A stretch of DNA of 64,000 bases, taken from Dinochytrium kinnereticum (lineage: Eukaryota; Chytridiomycota; Chytridiomycetes; Chytridiales; Chytridiaceae). The notes under the pieces are model-generated. The model was not told where the DNA came from and did not search any database. It saw nothing but the letters and a program-made list of their open reading frames with translations. The stretch spans positions 25,383 through 89,382 of the forward strand of contig JADGJT010000048.1 in the NCBI GenBank assembly GCA_027604005.1, read 5' to 3'. Shown here piece by piece: positions 30,701 to 42,773 of the stretch; the first letter of the stretch is position 1, and each line of letters starts with the position of its first letter. The position numbers and the translations under genes were made by a program.

Positions 30701-32048
30701 CCAACTATGTCAGCAACCTTCATTGTTTAAAACACTGCTCCCCGCAACCCCAACAGTATCCGTTGCATTGACCCATCCAGGGTTAGATTCGTCAAATCTA
30801 ACATTCCCCAAATGCAAAATTGCTCCAACAACCCGCCAAACCTCGCTCCTTTCACTTTCGTTGATCCCTAGCAACTCTAAACTTTCAATCGTCTGCTTGA
30901 ATGCCTTCGAATCTGTTAAGGTTCGGGTGCCACCTTCTGAATCATCTGGTGATGTGACGGTCACGACAACTGGGCTGGTAGCTGAGTCGCGAATCTCTCG
31001 GGGTGTTCCAGAAATATTCTGCGACTGTGGAATTTGCGGAATAAGATAGGAATAATCCTTTACTTGAGTGGTGAGGCTAAGGGATTCTAAAAAAAATGGT
31101 ATGTTATTGCTGGTCCACGGGAAAAGAACATACGTAATTCATCAGCATTTAATCCCGACAAAAGCTGATAGAATATATGAAAAGAACGCTCTTTTTCAGG
31201 GACCGCCACCACTCTGGATTTTTCAAGCAAATCTAAACGACTTTTAAGGGTTTTGGTTCCAACACTGATAACATACATGTTGTAATTTTTCCTCCAATTG
31301 GTTTACCGCGAAAGTCGAACTGCAGGTCCATATACTTCCCCTAATTCAATCTGGTCAATTGCGTATCGAACCGTGAACATTGATATACAAATCGTGAAGA
31401 ATTATCGTTTTTTGTCGTCTTGGCGTTTCCAAAGGCTTCCAGAACCGGATTGCAATTAAGGAGCTGGTCTCGAACCTTTTCGACACCCTCGGCTTGTCGA
31501 CTTACAGCAGCGATATATCTCATTAAGATCTTAGACGCTTCAGTCTTCCCAGCACCTGATACAACCAGCAAGAAAAGTGTCATGTCAATCCGGAAAAGCC
31601 CATCTCTTGTCCTAACCTGATTCTCCAGTGATTATGACGCATTGATCCCTGTCGCGATCCTTCATGTCACGGAACGCAGAATCCGCAAGGGCAAAACTTC
31701 AGCATGTTAAAGGTTCTGTCTTACATACAATAGCACATACATGTGAGGGGACATCTCATATATATTACTGCCTTGGTATTTTCGAACCCATTTATCGGTG
31801 TAAATATCGATGGGTTTGTATGGGTTCATGGCAACAACAACATTTCCGATGAAGGTCTTTAAAGAAACCATGGTAAGGAGACGGTTTCCACCGACAGATA
31901 TTGAGAAAACAACACGGCTTGAGATACGAGCACTCACATAAATGCTATCATTTGCGAATCTGACACGGAGGTTCTCACAAACGCTCTCCTCCGTGATTTC
32001 GTCAAGGAGCACAAAATCCTCAACACCAACGGGGGCATCCGTGGCCAT
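27732..32048 (-). CDS. Class I myosin heavy chain, short-tailed (TH1 only)
   Basis: Actin motor for membrane-cortex work such as endocytosis. Nineteen exons (complement): 31938-32048, 31741-31856, 31617-31696, 31389-31555, 31277-31340, 31134-31232, 30718-31086, 30545-30669, 30338-30472, 30159-30287, 30049-30111, 29633-30007, 29207-29581, 29014-29163, 28877-28945, 28495-28826, 28365-28437, 27954-28288, 27732-27849; 1,094 residues. Motor: GESGAGKTE P-loop (about 99-107), [24 protein letters not shown] switch I region, VLDIYGFEI switch [13 protein letters not shown]. The neck has about three IQ-like repeats, clearest at [17 protein letters not shown]. The tail is a TH1 lipid-binding domain and stops at ALWQVMVP with no SH3 or acidic CA region, unlike yeast Myo3/5. 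A loop between YSYLIPQ and DSKAF carries about 45 extra Ser/Thr/Pro-rich residues. Confidence 0.93.
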
Positions 32049-32399
32049 CGTTTAAGCGGACTTTTGCTTAACGCACTCTTTTGCAATTTAACTCGAAGAT
32101 ACTTGCGTAGAGCTTCTAAAGAGACCGTAACTGCATGCCTAACCACGTTGCGCAGATGTTTGATTGAGGTAATTGGAACAAAGGCAAGCACGCTGCCCAA
32201 TCATTCAGCTTTAATTCAGTTTCCCCATCTCTGGACGGTATATTTCAGACGGTATATTCATGCCCACAGCACTCAGCGCAAAAGTAAGAGCGCTTGCGGA
32301 TGTGGTGCCCGTCAGATGTTTATAAGCCCTTGGGTGGTCGGGGATAAAGCTTAGAAGAGTCCGAAAGTGACAAGAAATTCAGACCCACTTCCCCACCAT
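32049..32399. promoter_or_regulatory. Divergent promoter, myosin I / C5orf34 homologue
   Basis: 351 bp between divergent start codons, so both promoters must lie here. No obvious TATA box; no open frame of interest. Confidence 0.5.
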
Positions 32400-34490
32400 A
32401 TGAACCGTCGTCTTTACCTCTTCACGGATGGATCCGCTCTTGGTCTGTTTGGCCCTATTAAAGGCGAAAAAAGGCCAGACATTCCCTTTGACAGAGGTGC
32501 ATCCGAGGACTGCTACCTCGCCTGCCACCTATCTCCGTCGGCATCCATTCTAGTGGTCGAAACCATCGCAGACCCATCGCCTCAAACGTCATCCGCATTG
32601 GAGGCTGTTAGGTTGGATGAGAGCCGGGTCCCAGAGCGCTATGCATCGACTATTCGGGACATCAAAGCAATGCATGAGGGGATGCTGAAGGGAAGTGGGA
32701 GGATTAAGAGGGAACGATTCCTCACCTCACAGGCACCTGAGAGATACTGGGGCTTTGTAGAGTTTCTTTTGGCGTTTCGGAATACTTACGGCGGTGGCAT
32801 TGGAAATCCTTATATTCCTTGCCGAAGTATTTCAATGGATGATAGGAAAAAGGCCATGACAGTGAGAGCTCCCTAAAAGCCTTGTATATTTATTTCTGAA
32901 TAAGTTAGATGTCATCACCAGCTGAAAGCGCCCGATGGCCTATTCCTAAACGACCGCTTTCCGCAGAACAGACTTTTCAATCTCTGAAGGAATTTATCCA
33001 CCATGACGACGACCTACGCCGAACCATCGTTTCCATTGACCAGTCGGTCAAGCTGCGGCTTGAGAGGAACGGACAGACGTTCTCAGTGCAATACCCTGTG
33101 GCCATCGAAGATGTCGATGAATTGGTTGAGCAGGCGAAAATAAAGCTTGCGCGGTCGGCTGGTGATAGCCGTGGTCGGAGGAAGGGGCCTTTTGTATATA
33201 TATGGATTGAGCAGATATTTTCGGTATATGATCCCCCATCATGTTGGAAATACCCATTGGAGCTTGTATTGGGACGAATTGGAGAGGAGGAATTGATGGT
33301 TCGCTTTGTTCTTCTTAAATCCCTACTTACTAATATCTGTTCTCCATCTTATTAGGATTTGGCGACGACGACTGGGTACTTGGTTGCATCGAGTTACGTA
33401 GTCACACCTCTCCCTCAAGCGAACTTAAAAAACTCCCCATCAGACTCATCCAATGCCCAGTTCGACCCAAATGTGGATGAGATATTGCATCCTCTCACAC
33501 CCAAGCCACTAAAGATGTTCTGGAACAACAGGGCAATGTTCAGGATCATACCAATCATCGACGAAACCACCAAACATCACGGTAACCCTCCTTTTTTACG
33601 GGCCTTTCGATGACGTTCCTTCTAATGCTGGGTTGTCTTTTGGTTGCCTTTTTGAAGATTTTGATGTGGAGGCTGTTCTCCATTGTGACGGAACGGTTGT
33701 CCGATCTTCTGATGGGTTTGAATTCATCACAGTAACGACTGCCAATCATGATTTACTTCAGGACGGGGATATGTACCCTGCTTCCGAATCGCCTGATAAT
33801 GTATCCAATTTCACAACTGGGCAAAAGTGGAGCTTCTCTATAAAACCAAGTGTCTAACCGTTCTCAATAGATATAACCTGACCGACCTCAAGACCACCAT
33901 GCTAAAACTTTACCACAACGCCTGCCACACTCTCGCTGAGAGGCCGACTCATCTCGAGCCGCCTGAAGAAAAGGATCCTGCCCCTTCTTCGCCTTCGTCG
34001 ATCTCTAATCAAACTTTTGAGATTTCGGGAGTGGGAGTATTTGACGTGTTTTACGATCATAATGTCCGCGCTACATTTGAGGATGGGGCGGTCGTGGAGG
34101 TCACGAAAGCTCGGGAGTTGGTGCCCTTCTGCCTTTGCTCTAGAGGGATGCATGTTGTATGGGGGGTTGATAAGGTCGTGGATGTTATTGGGGCGGATGG
34201 AGAGAGGCTCTTGTTAAGAATGTCTAGGCCTATCGGTTATGAGGAGTGAGTTTAATATTTGTTTTTGTTTTTTCTTTCTACTTTCTTGATTTGCTATGAC
34301 TTAATTGCTCACCTTGCCTTGCAGACATATGTCTTATCTTGTTCAGTTCATCCACTGGCATTTTGGGGGGGCGTCCTCGGAAGATCTTTCAAGGCGGGAA
34401 GAGCAGGAGAGACTTCTCACGAGAACTAGAGAGGCGATCCGGAAGGGCCAACAATTTCTAGCCTCCTTTCAACCCCGTGAAAAATCTTAA
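32400..34490 (+). CDS. C5orf34 homologue
   Basis: Exons 32400-32861, 32909-33298, 33356-33581, 33658-33772, 33871-34245, 34325-34490; 577 residues. The layout follows human C5orf34 over its length. N-terminal RLYLFTDGSALGLF and RVPERYASTIRDI match its first domain; SIDQSVKLRLERNGQTFSV matches a second beta unit; VYIWIEQIFSVYDPPSCWKY matches the most conserved block (VYxWxxQxxSV...WKYPL). VGVFDVFYDHNVRATFEDG and HMSYLVQFIHWHFG match the C-terminal unit. The ATG at 32400 is the first in frame with this similarity. Exon 2 uses a weak donor (gttcgc) and exon 4 a gtaccc donor, so those junctions are less certain. The human protein is poorly characterised; a link to centrioles or flagella is only a hypothesis suggested by taxonomy. 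Confidence 0.75.
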
Positions 34491-34559
34491 GCCGCAACGG
34501 CATTATGCATTTGTAAATACCAAACAATTTATTATAAAACATTATCAATAAAAATGGCT

Positions 34560-36487
34560 TTAGCTACTTCTCGAGCTCCTCGACCGTGATGAATCAGATC
34601 TCGACCTAGAGTACCGCGAGGACCGTCTCCTATTCGACCGGGACCGAGACCTCGACCACGACCTAGACTTTGACCGCGACCTGGATCTGCCCCTCCGCAC
34701 TCTCGATCGAGATCTAGACCTCGACCGTGATCTCGACCGAGAAAGAGACTCTGAAGGAGTGCGACGACGACGACGGTAAGACCGATCACTGCTGATACTC
34801 CTGCTTCGCCTCTTGTCCCGAGAAGTTTTGGAGGCATGGCTTTCCCTCCTTCCATTGCCCACCTGCTTTACTTCAGCAGGCTCTTTTGGTTGATCACCAG
34901 GGGTCGCCTTCACTGGCTCATCCCTCCTATCACGCCTGCCCCTTTCCTGTTCGTCTAAATCGCGCTCATCTACCATCTTCCCAAGGCGTTGCAAAATGTC
35001 CTTGGGGGCGGCGGAGCGATCCTCTTGGCGCCGATTAGTGTCGACGGGGGGGCGGTAACTTCTTCCGGAGTATCTATCCTCCCCACCGTAGTTTCCACCG
35101 CGGAATCTATCTCCTCCTCCGAAGCCTCCCCCGCCTCGGAACGAGCCAAAATCAGATCCATAGCGCTTTAAAAAGGGGAGGAGAGCAGAACAAAATCAAT
35201 CAGAACGGAAAACAGTTAACTTTTGTTTTCAGAATTCTTAGAAGGAAAACTCACCATATTTCCACGCCCTTTCACGATACGGCCCTTGCTATCTTCCCTT
35301 CGGATAGGTTCGGCTTCCACTTCCACTTCCTTCTTCTCGACAGGCACGATAGGTTCCTTAGGGAGCCTCCAGCTATAATCCCGATCTAAAAACCTATTCT
35401 CCGGAATCTTCAAGCGCGGATCATCGAATCCTGGCAGCACTTCCTCCTCCTCCTCGATCTCCGCTTCCCCTTCCTCTAATCCTTCCTCCTCTTCACTTCC
35501 AGATTCTCCCCCTTTCTTGCTTTTCTTATCCTTCTTGCTCTTCTTGCTCTTCTTGGACTTTTTGCTCTTCTTCTCTTTCTTCTCCTTCTTCTCTTTCTTC
35601 TTCTTCTTTTTCTTCTTCTTTTCCGAATCCGAATCCGAGCTGGAACTAGATGCATCCGAACTTTCCTCTTCTCTCTTTCGCTTAGTGTCGGAGTCAACAG
35701 GTGGGGCTGCGGGCTGCTGTGCACGAGGAGCCTGAGCCTTGATAAGCTCACCGCAGTTCGAAATCAAGACCGGCTCATGAGGTTTGTCGTTTCCGTCTAC
35801 CGCCAGGAGCTCCATCTTTCTGAACACGTCGGCACCGGAGATGAGGCGTCCAAAGACAACATGCTTCCCGTCTTTTTTTTTGGTTGGAGTTTTGAAGATG
35901 GGGATGAGTTAAGAGTTAGCCAAAAAAAATGATTTTTTGTCTCAGAGTATTCATTGGTATGGTACTCACTTAAATGTGGAGTTGGGACGGCGGTGATGAA
36001 GAACTGGGATCCGTTTGTCGCTGGGCCCTTGTTTGCCATGGATAAAAGATGCGGTGCATCATGCTTCCTCTTAAAAGATTCGTCCGGGAAAGGTCCACCG
36101 TAAATACTCTCACCGCCCGTTCCATCCCCCCTCGTAAAGTCTCCTCCCTGAATCATAAAGTCTTACGGAAAACTCATATTAGAACACGACCCCAAGAATC
36201 GCTGCCCACCTTTAATGATTCGATGGAACGGACACCCCTTGTAAGAGAGCGGGACACCCGACTTCTTGGACTTGCCCTTCTCACCAGTACAAAGTGCTCT
36301 ACGATAATTATGGATGGCTTCAATGAGCATTTATCGTCCCGCAATGCCGTGTCTATTACCTAAAATTCTCAACCGTCTTCGGCACCTCATCGCGGAACAG
36401 CTCAAACACCATCCTCCCAGCCTGCTGCTTTTCGGCCCCCGTCCCGATGGTTACGTCGAAGAAGCATCGAGGATTGTACGCAGCCAT
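34560..36487 (-). CDS. RS-domain cyclophilin (PPIG/Cyp-like peptidyl-prolyl isomerase)
   Basis: Five exons (complement): 36360-36487, 36210-36298, 35970-36161, 35255-35871, 34560-35165; 543 residues. Residues 1-175 are a complete cyclophilin domain: [55 protein letters not shown] and [12 protein letters not shown], with the catalytic Arg in HRII and the FxxQxGD residues present. It has the KSKKSG loop typical of nuclear large cyclophilins. Then come a Lys-rich KKSKK repeat, an acidic stretch, an RGG-like segment ([16 protein letters not shown]) and a C-terminal Arg-Ser repeat domain ending SRSRSSRSS. This fits the PPIG/NKTR group of spliceosome-associated cyclophilins. Its start is 79 bp from VMA21 (divergent) and its stop is 69 bp from the C5orf34 homologue (convergent). 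Confidence 0.93.
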
Positions 36488-36566
36488 GCTTTCGAGCAGT
36501 CCTCGTTGAGGTCAGTTGGGATGTCCTCTGACCACAAAAAAAAAAAAAAAAATACTTTTCAGCAAA
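36488..36566. promoter_or_regulatory. 79-bp bidirectional promoter, PPIG-like / VMA21
   Basis: The entire spacer between two divergent start codons. It contains an A tract of about 16 bp near 36536-36551, a possible nucleosome-excluding element. Transcripts of the two genes may overlap or start inside it. Confidence 0.6.
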
Positions 36567-37031
36567 ATGAGCGAGTCCGAGACCATGAGACTTCGGAAGA
36601 CGGCAACGACGACGGCCGTCGCTGGCGAACCCGTCAAGCCAAAGGCCAAGTCCCCAGCATTGAAGCGTGCGGAATTTGCAAAGTGAGCCTATTTGCCTGC
36701 TTGCTTTATTGGTTTAATTCTCCTCTAACCGCAGATATCATCATCCCTCGAAATAGGGGGACGTATCTCAAGCTGGCATTCTTTAGCATCCTGATGTTCA
36801 CTCTACCCATCGGCAGCTTCTTCTACACGCAAAAATACATCTTTGGGGGTGAGGCGAATGAGCACCTGCTCCACCTATATATGTTTCTCTAACCGAACAC
36901 CTTCTTCAGGAAACTCCACCTACAGCGCGATCGTTGCGGCCGTTGCTGCTAATATTGTGCTTATCGCTTACATCTTTGTTGCCTTCCTGGAGGGCGAGGA
37001 GGACGGGGCCGTCGCGAAGAAGAGCTCCTGA
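36567..37031 (+). CDS. VMA21: V-ATPase assembly factor Vma21
   Basis: Small ER membrane chaperone needed to assemble the V0 sector of the vacuolar proton pump. Exons 36567-36682, 36757-36848, 36910-37031; 109 residues. A basic N-terminal region (LRKTATTT...KPKAKSPALKRAEFAK) is followed by two membrane segments: KLAFFSILMFTLPIGSFFYT and YSAIVAAVAANIVLIAYIFV. These match the two helices of the family, including the FTLPIG and VAANxVLIxYI signatures. The C-terminus is AKKSS; a KKxx-type ER-retrieval motif is near but not exactly terminal. The exon 2 start at 36757 is fixed by frame, because the nearer AG at 36735 would run into a stop. Confidence 0.9.
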
Positions 37032-37105
37032 AAGTCCCAAATTTGTTCCTTTTCAAACCGCTGTCCACCTCACCTCTGTACATAAAGAAAGCAGCGCTTG
37101 AATGA

Positions 37106-37603
37106 ATGAAGAGATCCTTTCCTTACTCAACCGACGACGACGACGTTGAACCGTCTCGCGTGAAAGAGCGCACCGCGCGCCGGCATCCAGGCGACCGTGC
37201 GGCGGTAGGCGATGGTATTGAGCAGCAGCTCATTCACCACCGAGCAACTATGATGTTGCTGGGAACCTCTTCCGCGGGTGGTGATGGCATTGGCATGTGC
37301 CCGCTCTGCCGAAACGATCTCTTGGAGGATAAGGGTCGTCTCGCATGCGAACGGTGCAGCTACGTTGTCGACATTGGGTTTGACGGCATCAACGTGCTGA
37401 CCGGCAAGACCATGGTGTTGGAGATCCTATCCTTTCATAGGTACACTTTTTGTGAATGCCATCGTATTGATACAGCTTCTGGCCGACACAGCTCTCAGTG
37501 CTACGCATCCCCAACGCTGAACGTCAGGTCACTTCTGGAGAACGAGAGCTCATTTTTCACAGTCGAATGCCACATATGCGGGCTGTGTGAGATAGCATTG
37601 TGA
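37106..37603 (+). CDS. RPA-interacting protein (RPAIN/RIP)-like, C-terminal zinc domain
   Basis: Intronless, 165 residues. The N-terminus is short, basic and acidic (MKRSFPYSTDDDDVEP). The C-terminal half carries CPLCRNDLLEDKGRLACERC, then a HSSQC-ASPTLNV segment and a final FFTVECHICGLCEI. This Cys-pair / His-Cys / terminal CxxC order is that of the RPA-interacting protein C-terminal domain (RIP_C), whose members carry RPA into the nucleus. The helical middle is diverged, so identity is tentative. An alternative ATG at 37102 is in another frame. Confidence 0.55.
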   Translation: MKRSFPYSTDDDDVEPSRVKERTARRHPGDRAAVGDGIEQQLIHHRATMMLLGTSSAGGDGIGMCPLCRNDLLEDKGRLACERCSYVVDIGFDGINVLTGKTMVLEILSFHRYTFCECHRIDTASGRHSSQCYASPTLNVRSLLENESSFFTVECHICGLCEIAL

Positions 37604-37765
37604 CCAGACAAGAACGTTGCCCCAACTTCCCCAGCTCCCTTGACCCTTCACCCTGCACAGGAGTCGCATGTGCTGAAATGACAACAAAAAAAAAAAAAGG
37701 AAAAGACTGATAGAACATGCAAACGTAACTTTAAGGCAACATCAGCCCCTATACTTCAATTATGA

Positions 37766-39291
37766 TCAAAACGCAGACCGGTTCCTCAAATCCTCAATCT
37801 TCTTTGCCACCTCCGCGACAGTCCTATCCATCTCTTCCGCAACGCCCCTCCTCCTCTCCACAGGCAAGAGGTTAAAGAATTCACACATGTCACCGTCAAT
37901 CACATTCTTCACCGGAATGTAATAACTCCTGTACGATAGATGATCACGACCGCATAAGGGAGGGTTATCCTGTCTCATCTGCATCTCGAGGCTCTGGAAA
38001 AAGTCCACATCGTCCTTGGAGATAAACGGAATGAGCACCCCGATGCGGCCCAAAAACGTCGTGTAGACCAGAACTTCTCTGCCCCCAGCGACCAAGCAGG
38101 CTTTTTGAAGAGAAGTGATGGTCTCGCCAACATGGAATTCACAAACCCGTGAAATCTTTTTTGCCATCGTTGGTGGAAACAGAAACCGCGTCAGAAAGAC
38201 TGTTTTTCAAATCCGAAAAAAAAAAACTCAAACCTTGTGAGGCGCGCCATGCAGGTAGCCCTTCTCAAAAAGTAGCTTATTTCCGGAAGGGTCGTCATCA
38301 ACATCTTGTGAGATCTCGCTAGCAAGTCTGCCAACAAATATGTTCCCAAACTTGTCCCCGCCAGCAACGGTATCATAATCTAACATCAGGGTGGACGTAA
38401 TCCATCGCACTTGAGTATCATCGGCAAAGATATAAATCTTGTTGTCCTGCGGGATGTATACGCAGTAATGAACAGAATCTTGCACATCCCCCACAATGAT
38501 ACGGTGGCCCTGCGTGTGCAATGTGACAATGGCGTTTGGGAAAATCTTGAACAAGAAAAAATAGAATAGCTCAGCATCAGGTAATCCGAAAAAATAAAAA
38601 AATAAAAAAAATTAAGGCAATACCTTAGCCTCGCATTTACGCAATAGTTTTTTCTTTCCAAGATCATAGATCCTGAGAATTTTACCCATACCAACTAAAA
38701 GCCTGCCATGGAAGGAGCACAGCGCATTCGGAATGTCCTCAATCTCCGTCTGAAGAACCAAAATTAAAATGCAATCAAAACAAATAAAAAAATGCTGTCC
38801 CCTACCAGATGAAGGAACTCAAGCGAATTGCCGTCTTGAGCAACTCTATACGTCAGAAGAATCCCATTCTTGCAAGACTTTGGATTGGGAATAGCACCGC
38901 AGGCTCCACCGACAATAACAAAAGTTTCACCAGGGTTCGTCGCTGGGAAGGTAACAACCTGCACGCTAAAAGTCGAAAAATATCGTCAAAACAAGATTCA
39001 CTTCCTAGCAAAGGTACCAGAAAGCTGCATTATTGTTATCCAAGTCGTAGAGAGCAAGCGTCTCAGCCGTCAGTGGGTTGATTAACCGAACACAAGAAGC
39101 CCAGTTACCAGCCTCCGCCCTAGGCAAGCCAAATTGAGCCGGAGGAAGCTCCTGTGGCGGTTCAGAATCCTCCATCCCCTCCTCTGCCACGGAACTGCAT
39201 AACACCGCCGCAGAGGACGCAGACGACGAGGGCGTCCCAGCGCCCATAACTGCCAAAGCACTGGATTACATTCCATCNNNNNNNNNNCAAC

Positions 39292-39322
<31 letters not shown>

Positions 39323-42300
39323 CAGGAGTGAAAAATGGACGCGACAACCGATAAAATACCTTTGCCTCCAACATTTTTTCCTTTTCAGCGGGAGAGTAGG
39401 TGTTGTGGTCCGATTCGATAATAACAAAGTTGTTAAACTGTGGAATCGACACGAATCGGCGGGGGGTGTACTTCAGCGGGACGACATGCTGATTGAAGAC
39501 TCCACCCAATCGCTCAATCACAAGAATTCTATTCGATTAAACACACCGTCTAAAAAAAAGGAAATACCTCAAAGTGTTTCCAGCGACAGCGACAATACCC
39601 TCCGAACACTGCTCAGAGCTGAAGCTCGATCCAAACTCTAACATCTCATAACTGCATGAAAACCGCGTTAATAAACACGAAAAAAAAATGATAGAAGAAA
39701 ACAGCAAACTAATACTCACGAAATAGGGATAAGCTTGTTCCTCGACTGGTAAGTAAAGCTGAGCCAAGGCCTCGTCGACAACGCAAGAATAGCTGGAGAT
39801 CCCTGAACAGTAACATTGAAGAGCTTGACAGCCTTAGACCCCAAGAAGCGTACACGAGAGTCAGAAATGGTTCCAGTCACGCTATCGAGAGTCGTCCGCA
39901 CAAGAACACCATTCTGAAGACCAACATTGAGGTAGGTGTTTCCGACAGCCGTCCCCGTATCGAACATCTCGATAATGGCAAGAGACTCGGGTGGGGCAGA
40001 CACAGCCTAAACATAAAAAGTTACAATTAAGTACTGAGAAACAAAAGGAAAACAAACCAACCTGAACAGCGAGCGATCCTAAGCAGTTTTCAGGATCCAG
40101 AGAGACGATACGAACAGTGTTGTCCATGCAGCCAACAGCCTTCGAAAATAACAAAGTTAAAAAGGCAAGTACAATTAGAAATTAAACATAAGCAACAACA
40201 TCGCAAGGACTTGCTAACCAAAAACTTGCTGCGCTGACGCCCCTCAGGAAGATTACCAAGCGACAAGGCAGTGATAGGGGCACCCATCTCTTTGCGCTCC
40301 TGGTACTCGTTTAGCTGACCTCCAGCATCTAACTCGAAATACACGAGCTCAAAGCTTGAAAGTGCAATAACAACCTGCAGTAGCAACATGTTATCATCAG
40401 AGATACCGAGTGTATATATCGTATATCAGTCTGAAGAAAATCATAGGAGGCGTTTTACCTGACGTTGATTGCAAGCAGCTCTAACTACTGCTTTGCTACC
40501 TGGGGCCTTCCATTCACTCACGCGTCTATCCGACCTGATATGCCTAATACCGTGCGGGTAAACCTAAGTAATAAGGGAAAAACCAAGCTTAGAATAACAC
40601 CCTATTCCAAATTAGTGTCTTCTGAAATTACCTGCACAAGTGCATCATCACCAAGCTGGCCGACCATCAATGTCGGAGTTGAATCTAAAAAGCCAGTATC
40701 CGTCCTCTCCTCGACCGTCTCGCCGATAGAAAGCACCAAGGTAGCATTCACGAACGACACAACAATAAAAGAATCAAATTCATCTAAAAGAAGAAATGCA
40801 CTGTTAATTTACGAAAGGAAACATGCAAGTAAACCTTTCGCGCTGGCCTTCACCGTCCACACAGCGTTGGGGTTTCCAGGAAGCTCAGAGACGGCAATCT
40901 CGGTCGCTTCCAGCCCGTGCCTTAAAATCCTGAACGATGATCGCGCTCCTCTTCCGCATATCGTAAAAATCTGCGGCGTGTCCTCGTCCGTAAGGTTAAG
41001 GACACGAGCGTCAATCAGCGGGCTGAGAGAATCCATCTCGTCTACCACGGTCAAATTTCTGAGACCACGAGGTTGGAATGGCAGGATCGTATCCTCATCT
41101 TCTGGAATCTGGGATGACTCGTACTCCGGCTGATCATCATCGTCATCTCCCAGACTGTCGACTCGGTAAAGGAAGCTACCAGTTCAAGGTTAATAACTTT
41201 GATATATATGAAAAGCGAATCAGAGGGAATAAAATCTGAACGAAAGTATGCAAGAGAAGAGCAAGAAATAACTCAACTGATTCCCAAACTCGCTCGCGAC
41301 AAATAGAAGACCAGATTTCATCAGCACCATCCCACACGACACTGGAATAGTATCAAAGTACTTAATCTTCAAATTCTGGACGCCTCCACTTGCCCCTTCC
41401 GGCCCAACTTCATAATCCATTGTAACCTTAAAGATATCCCCATCCTCTGTCTGGACAAGGATAAAGAACCCCTTCTTCAAACGATGCACAACGCTGGACA
41501 CGATGATGATCCCGCGGCTAGTATCGAAGCGCCCCTCGCCGTCCATTGAGGGCGTGGCCACGAGAGGGTCAAGTCGTCTGGGGATCGGCACTCTGCAAGA
41601 CGGGTGATCCTGATGCATCCAAGTTATGAAATTCTCTGAGCAAACAAGAACACCGCTGGGCCCATCAGTCCCGCCAGGCACAGCGATAACCATATTAGAT
41701 TGACTGCTGATAGGCTCGCTCCATTTCCGAATAACGTGGTTCAATCCAAGGTCCAGCTCGTAGTAGATCAGCATCTATAAGGAAAACAGAAACGATGGTG
41801 ATCAGTGTCTCCAGACAAACCGGCCAAATGGTCACCTTTTCAATATTCTTCAAAGCCTCTCCGGTGGGATCCTGATCCGCGTCTCCATAATCGACCTCAA
41901 TCGCAGCAAATATGGGATTCTCGTAGCCAACATCAACACCCACAAGATGGTAGCAAATGGTATATGACTTGTGAGCTTCCAGAGGAGACGAGATGGTCAA
42001 ATCAGCCGCGCTGTTCCTATTCAAAATGTACACCAACTTCTGCTTCTCGACGGCACCTAGAGTAACGCTCAGCATAAATACATCAGCAGTGTCAGCTTAG
42101 ATACCAATCATCACAGCCCTTCCTCGTGGATCCGCAGCAAGGTATTGACCCGGGACAATCCTTCTGCACCCACTCTTCCCATAGGTCTCCATATGAACTC
42201 GATTGAACACATTCTTTGTCGCGTTATACTCCAGAATCACAATGCGCCCAGAGTCAGAACCAACGACCAAGTAATCTTATCATCGTGAAAAAAAACTATC

Positions 42301-42564
42301 AGACCCCAACCATAAAGATCCTTTGCTCAGAAAAATACCTTTCGACGAGCCCGTCAGCCTGAACGATGTGAGCGACCGAAGCACGCCAAACATCTCATGC
42401 GACAGGATGGTGTGTATCTTCCCGGTCCCAGCATCCACTCGCAGCAACTCAAGCGTCGAGTTCCTCGCAACGATAATCTCCTGAACCTTTGTGCCCGAGA
42501 AGTTCCCAATGACCACCTGGTTTATGGCCGTTGGCGGCTGCAGGGTGACATTGTAAAGGAACAT
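37766..42564 (-). CDS. Splicing factor 3B subunit 3 (SF3B3 / SAP130 / Rse1)
   Basis: Core U2 snRNP subunit, a triple beta-propeller paralogue of DDB1 and CPSF1. Exons (complement): 42339-42564, 42105-42275, 41836-42056, 41278-41774, 40835-41175, 40632-40783, 40459-40563, 40219-40374, 40062-40139, 39720-40006, 39568-39651, 39360-39528, 39018-about 39270, 38806-38965, 38624-38749, 38234-38545, 37766-38155. Near-diagnostic blocks: [111 protein letters not shown]. The protein ends [10 protein letters not shown] like its orthologues. The exon at 39018 runs into the N gap at 39278-39287, so its upstream junction cannot be placed and the visible bases do not give a consistent phase; I read this as missing sequence, not a mutation. 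Confidence 0.95.
39278..39287. other. Assembly gap (10 N) inside the SF3B3 gene
   Basis: Ten Ns directly next to an A homopolymer of about 25 bp (39292-39317). The gap falls in or beside the intron between the exons at 39018 and 39360 and hides that splice junction. Confidence 0.99.
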
Positions 42565-42773
42565 GCTGGACAGAGCAGGTTGGTTGCGAAGGGTGTCGGC
42601 GGCGACGGCAGCAGCAGCAAGCAGGCGAGAGCTGAGCTGGGGTTGGTTTGAAAAAAAAAGAGACGAGAGACCTGGACAAAATTTCAGAATCCATTTGCTG
42701 CTCCAGCATGACGGACGGCTAGCTACGCGATGCTGCGTCAATGATAATAATAATAATAATGGCACATTGGGGT

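Noticed and set aside
35517..35735. Plus-strand Phe/Leu-rich frame within the PPIG-like gene
   Set aside because: Antisense of the Lys-rich repeat in the cyclophilin tail.
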